From Marinomonas sp. UCMA 3892 (GTDB taxonomy: Bacteria; Pseudomonadota; Gammaproteobacteria; Pseudomonadales; Marinomonadaceae), in the NCBI RefSeq assembly GCF_012726345.1, contig NZ_PTXN01000005.1, positions 124,001-188,000 on the forward strand: a stretch of DNA of 64,000 nucleotides, given 5' to 3'. Shown here in pieces: positions 62,901 to 64,000 of this stretch. The notes beneath the pieces are model-generated. The model worked only from the letters and a program-made list of their open reading frames with translations. It searched no databases and was not told where the DNA came from. The stretch's first letter is position 1, and every line of letters begins with the position of its first letter. The position numbers were made by a program, and so were the translations under genes.

Positions 62901-63444
62901 AACGATATTCAGTAACTTCGACTTTTCGAGTGCCAAATAGCATGGCGAAAATACCAATTAAAATAGTCGCCACTAAGACAACAAGACTGGTTGAAGACTC
63001 ATCCTGATTGACAAAAAGTGCAAAGTTCGAGCCGATGGCTTTTAGCTGTAAGGCAATGTAAGGAATCACCGCGAGCATACTAATCAGTATGACCAAAGGT
63101 GCGGTCATTGGGCGTTTGCCATATCGAGAAGAGATAAAGTCAGCAATAGAAGTAATATTTTGTTTACGGCTAACCGTAATCATTTTTCTGAGTACAGGAA
63201 AGGCAAATAAATACAGTAAAATTGGACCAAGAAGAATAGGTAAATAACTCCAGCCTGATCGTGAAGCCTCACCAATCGAACCGTAAAACGTCCAGGCTGT
63301 ACAATATATAGCCAGAGATAAACTGTAGACGAGCGGATGACGAGTCAGTTTTTTTGCTGTTGGACTTTCTTTGTCGCCCCAAATGGCGATCCAGAATAGA
63401 CCGAGAACATACAGAATGGCTAACAGAATCCAGAAAACAGTCAT
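59986..63444 (-). CDS. Hybrid sensor histidine kinase with sodium/solute symporter domain
   Basis: From the ATG at 63444, preceded by AGGTGA, the protein is 1152 residues. It begins with a 13-helix sodium:solute symporter (SSS) module (about 1-480), followed by a helical linker, a PAS domain (about 635-755), a coiled coil, a HisKA domain with phosphorylated His in ALASHDILQPLNAAKLYMG, the HATPase with NFVSNAVKYT, DTGVGIP and MGLGLGL, and a C-terminal receiver with Asp in ELLLVDYHLDGDKDGLSL. This is the CbrA-type plan, in which a transporter-like domain feeds a kinase controlling carbon or amino-acid use. No separate CbrB-like gene is next to it. Confidence 0.93.
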   Translation of the reverse strand: MTVFWILLAILYVLGLFWIAIWGDKESPTAKKLTRHPLVYSLSLAIYCTAWTFYGSIGEASRSGWSYLPILLGPILLYLFAFPVLRKMITVSRKQNITSIADFISSRYGKRPMTAPLVILISMLAVIPYIALQLKAIGSNFALFVNQDESSTSLVVLVATILIGIFAMLFGTRKVEVTEYRSGMMLAIGAESLFKLISIVAVGIVAVLMTQEFDINKLSKNVDFTVWNPEQFLSFTFLMQTFMSAAAVICLPRQFHVTVVDHQNNRQSNMARWLFPLYLLIFAVLIPPIAIAGQNLFSADINPDTYVIQFALTSDSLPLQMLIFLGGMSATTAMIIIATFALSIMISNDVILPLMLARASAQQQALPLYRRRILLIRRLAMMGILLLSFLYYQKMANAESLANTGILAFSLVLQLMPAVLGGLYWKRAHAHGVYTGLTFGFLCWVLLMMLPLTGNMDWDLESAQSRSELISYGAFISLLANIFGYVVGSLLSTERLIDRIQATAFVSPTTELEKGFFKPKSKATNGDFFVLLETFLGKQKSQQVLSNFEQDYSQTIPPNASPNRLFVDYCERILGGVLGGSSARTIINSILIDKQIKVEEMVTYLDETTQAIQFSQNLLFVSMDNLDQGISVVDKDLRIVAWNKTYLSLYPYPEGMLTVGLPVEELIRFNAERGECGVGDIEELVNKRLEHLKKGSTHRFLRRRASGRVIEMVGNPLPDGGFVTSFTDVTEHIESQQALKEANIDLEKRVEARTVEVQGVNHELMQEIERRNQAEKALISAKAEAEQANASKTEFLALASHDILQPLNAAKLYMGILQSTELPDNTNQVIEKLSDSLESTEALISTLLEIARLDQGAIQPKLVDCNLQDILAPIVAEFGVIADSKNIRLTTHLRPFRVHTDPIYLRRIIQNFVSNAVKYTQKGRVLISVRPRAGVVYLQVWDTGVGIPATEQKNIFDDFYRWENTQEPGMGLGLGLVRRMQKQLGLGTEIHSIPGKGSCFSIGIPLAQSDHIIDFSTSQVTITPQEKLAHCYVWCIDDDKNNLNAMNTLLTHWQCDCRTFNRFNDALEAEGEAELLLVDYHLDGDKDGLSLIKALRARVGKNIPAVLITALRDPELVEQCKQQNITYMAKPAKPAKLRALVQHIHQLREDAK

Positions 63445-63668
63445 TGAATAAATCACCTGAACTTAGGCTGATACGTCATTATTGTTTGTCTTAAGACTTT
63501 TGGGTCTTATTTTTATATAAATGTAACATAGCCGATACAACAATCCTCTACGACTTAGGTCGTGTAATTCATTAGGAAGGTTGTTTTGCTAAGAGACTCT
63601 TGCAGACTAGAAACTAATGCTAAACTTGTTTTTCTTCAGTTGACTACTTATTAACGTTAGGCGGTACG

Positions 63669-64000
63669 ATGACCCAACTTCCTTTAAATGACGATATCAA
63701 AGCGTTCCATGCGCATCTCTATTACACAGACGAAGCGGGTGTTGAAATGGCCAAGGACGTGGCAAAGAAAGCTAGTGAGCTGTTCGAAATTCGTGTTGGG
63801 CGTTTCCATCAAAAGCCAGTAGGGCCACATCCAGTTTGGAGCTGTCAGCTTTCATTCGCTACAGAAACCTTTGGTAAGATCGTTCCATGGTTGATGTTAA
63901 ATCGCCAATCATTGGACGTGTTTGTGCATCCACTTACAGGCAATGAGTATGTCGATCATACTCAAGGTATTAGCTGGCTGGGTAAATCTTATGAGCTGGA
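63669..64000 (+). CDS. DOPA 4,5-dioxygenase family protein (3' end beyond window)
   Basis: The frame begins MTQLPLNDDIKAFHAHLYYTD and continues with FEIRVGRFHQKPVGPHPVWS, LMLNRQSLDVFVHPLTGNEY and DHTQGISWLG. The FHAH start, the PVGPHP block and the VHP-x-TG-x-x-x-x-DH pattern match the DOPA dioxygenase family, extradiol-type proteins with His ligands. The gene runs off the right edge. Many bacterial members have not been shown to act on DOPA. Confidence 0.85.
   Translation, partial: MTQLPLNDDIKAFHAHLYYTDEAGVEMAKDVAKKASELFEIRVGRFHQKPVGPHPVWSCQLSFATETFGKIVPWLMLNRQSLDVFVHPLTGNEYVDHTQGISWLGKSYEL

Overview
The window reads as a chromosomal segment of a marine gammaproteobacterium of the Oceanospirillales type, most likely Marinomonas or a close relative. 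This rests on protein resemblance (TcyP, PpsA/PpsR, RNase R, CysTWA/CysB, ModABC/ModE, Ni-SOD), many chemotaxis and sensor genes, AT-leaning base composition and marine-type integron cassettes. No database search was possible, so the genus is inference.

Layout. 1-3105: end of a transglutaminase-like gene, RNA helicase rhlE, and two tandem paralogous small membrane proteins. 3114-10206: a NIT-domain chemotaxis receptor, cystine transporter tcyP and a large dCache/SBP/HAMP/HD-GYP sensor. 10291-13823: molybdate operon modABC behind a textbook ModE palindrome, with modE convergent. 13893-16053: an AbiEi/AbiEii toxin-antitoxin pair and a tRNA with anticodon CAT. 16229-23435: an isochorismatase-like hydrolase with a divergent GlxA-type regulator, a DHCW cupin, a GntR/amidohydrolase/MatC-type transporter catabolic cluster and a second chemotaxis receptor. 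24038-29642: GNAT gene and sulfate uptake operon sbp-cysT-cysW-cysA-cysB. 29659-31310: a LuxR-type response regulator and the receiver-domain stump of a hybrid kinase.

31311-40500 is an accessory island. An IS1111-type element cuts the kinase gene. Beyond it lie two ParE/RelE toxin remnants inside a 230-bp direct repeat, a REP-associated (HUH) transposase unit with 30-bp inverted ends, a 66-bp deletion derivative of that unit, an AraC/SDR pair, and gene cassettes carrying three attC-like sites but no integron integrase. The cassettes encode a two-TM small protein, a PIN nuclease fused to a membrane domain, and a 560-residue membrane protein with an internal K-P...W repeat. Long tandem intergenic repeats close the island.

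40669-64000 returns to core genome: ppsA with divergent ppsR; rnr and rlmB; cobalamin genes cobT-cobS-cobC and cobO with a TRIC-type channel between; a Fur-box-led nickel superoxide dismutase operon (TPR-like protein, His-rich membrane protein, sodN, sodX); a YitT protein; maleylacetate reductase and a short-chain fatty acid transporter; GNAT, rsuA, a DUF2750 protein and a TetR regulator; an SSS-fused hybrid kinase; and the start of a DOPA-dioxygenase-like gene.

The parts most worth following up are the membrane-tethered PIN cassette and its neighbour, the transposase/miniature-element pair, the IS1111 right-end noncoding region, and the two uncharacterised partners in the Ni-SOD operon.
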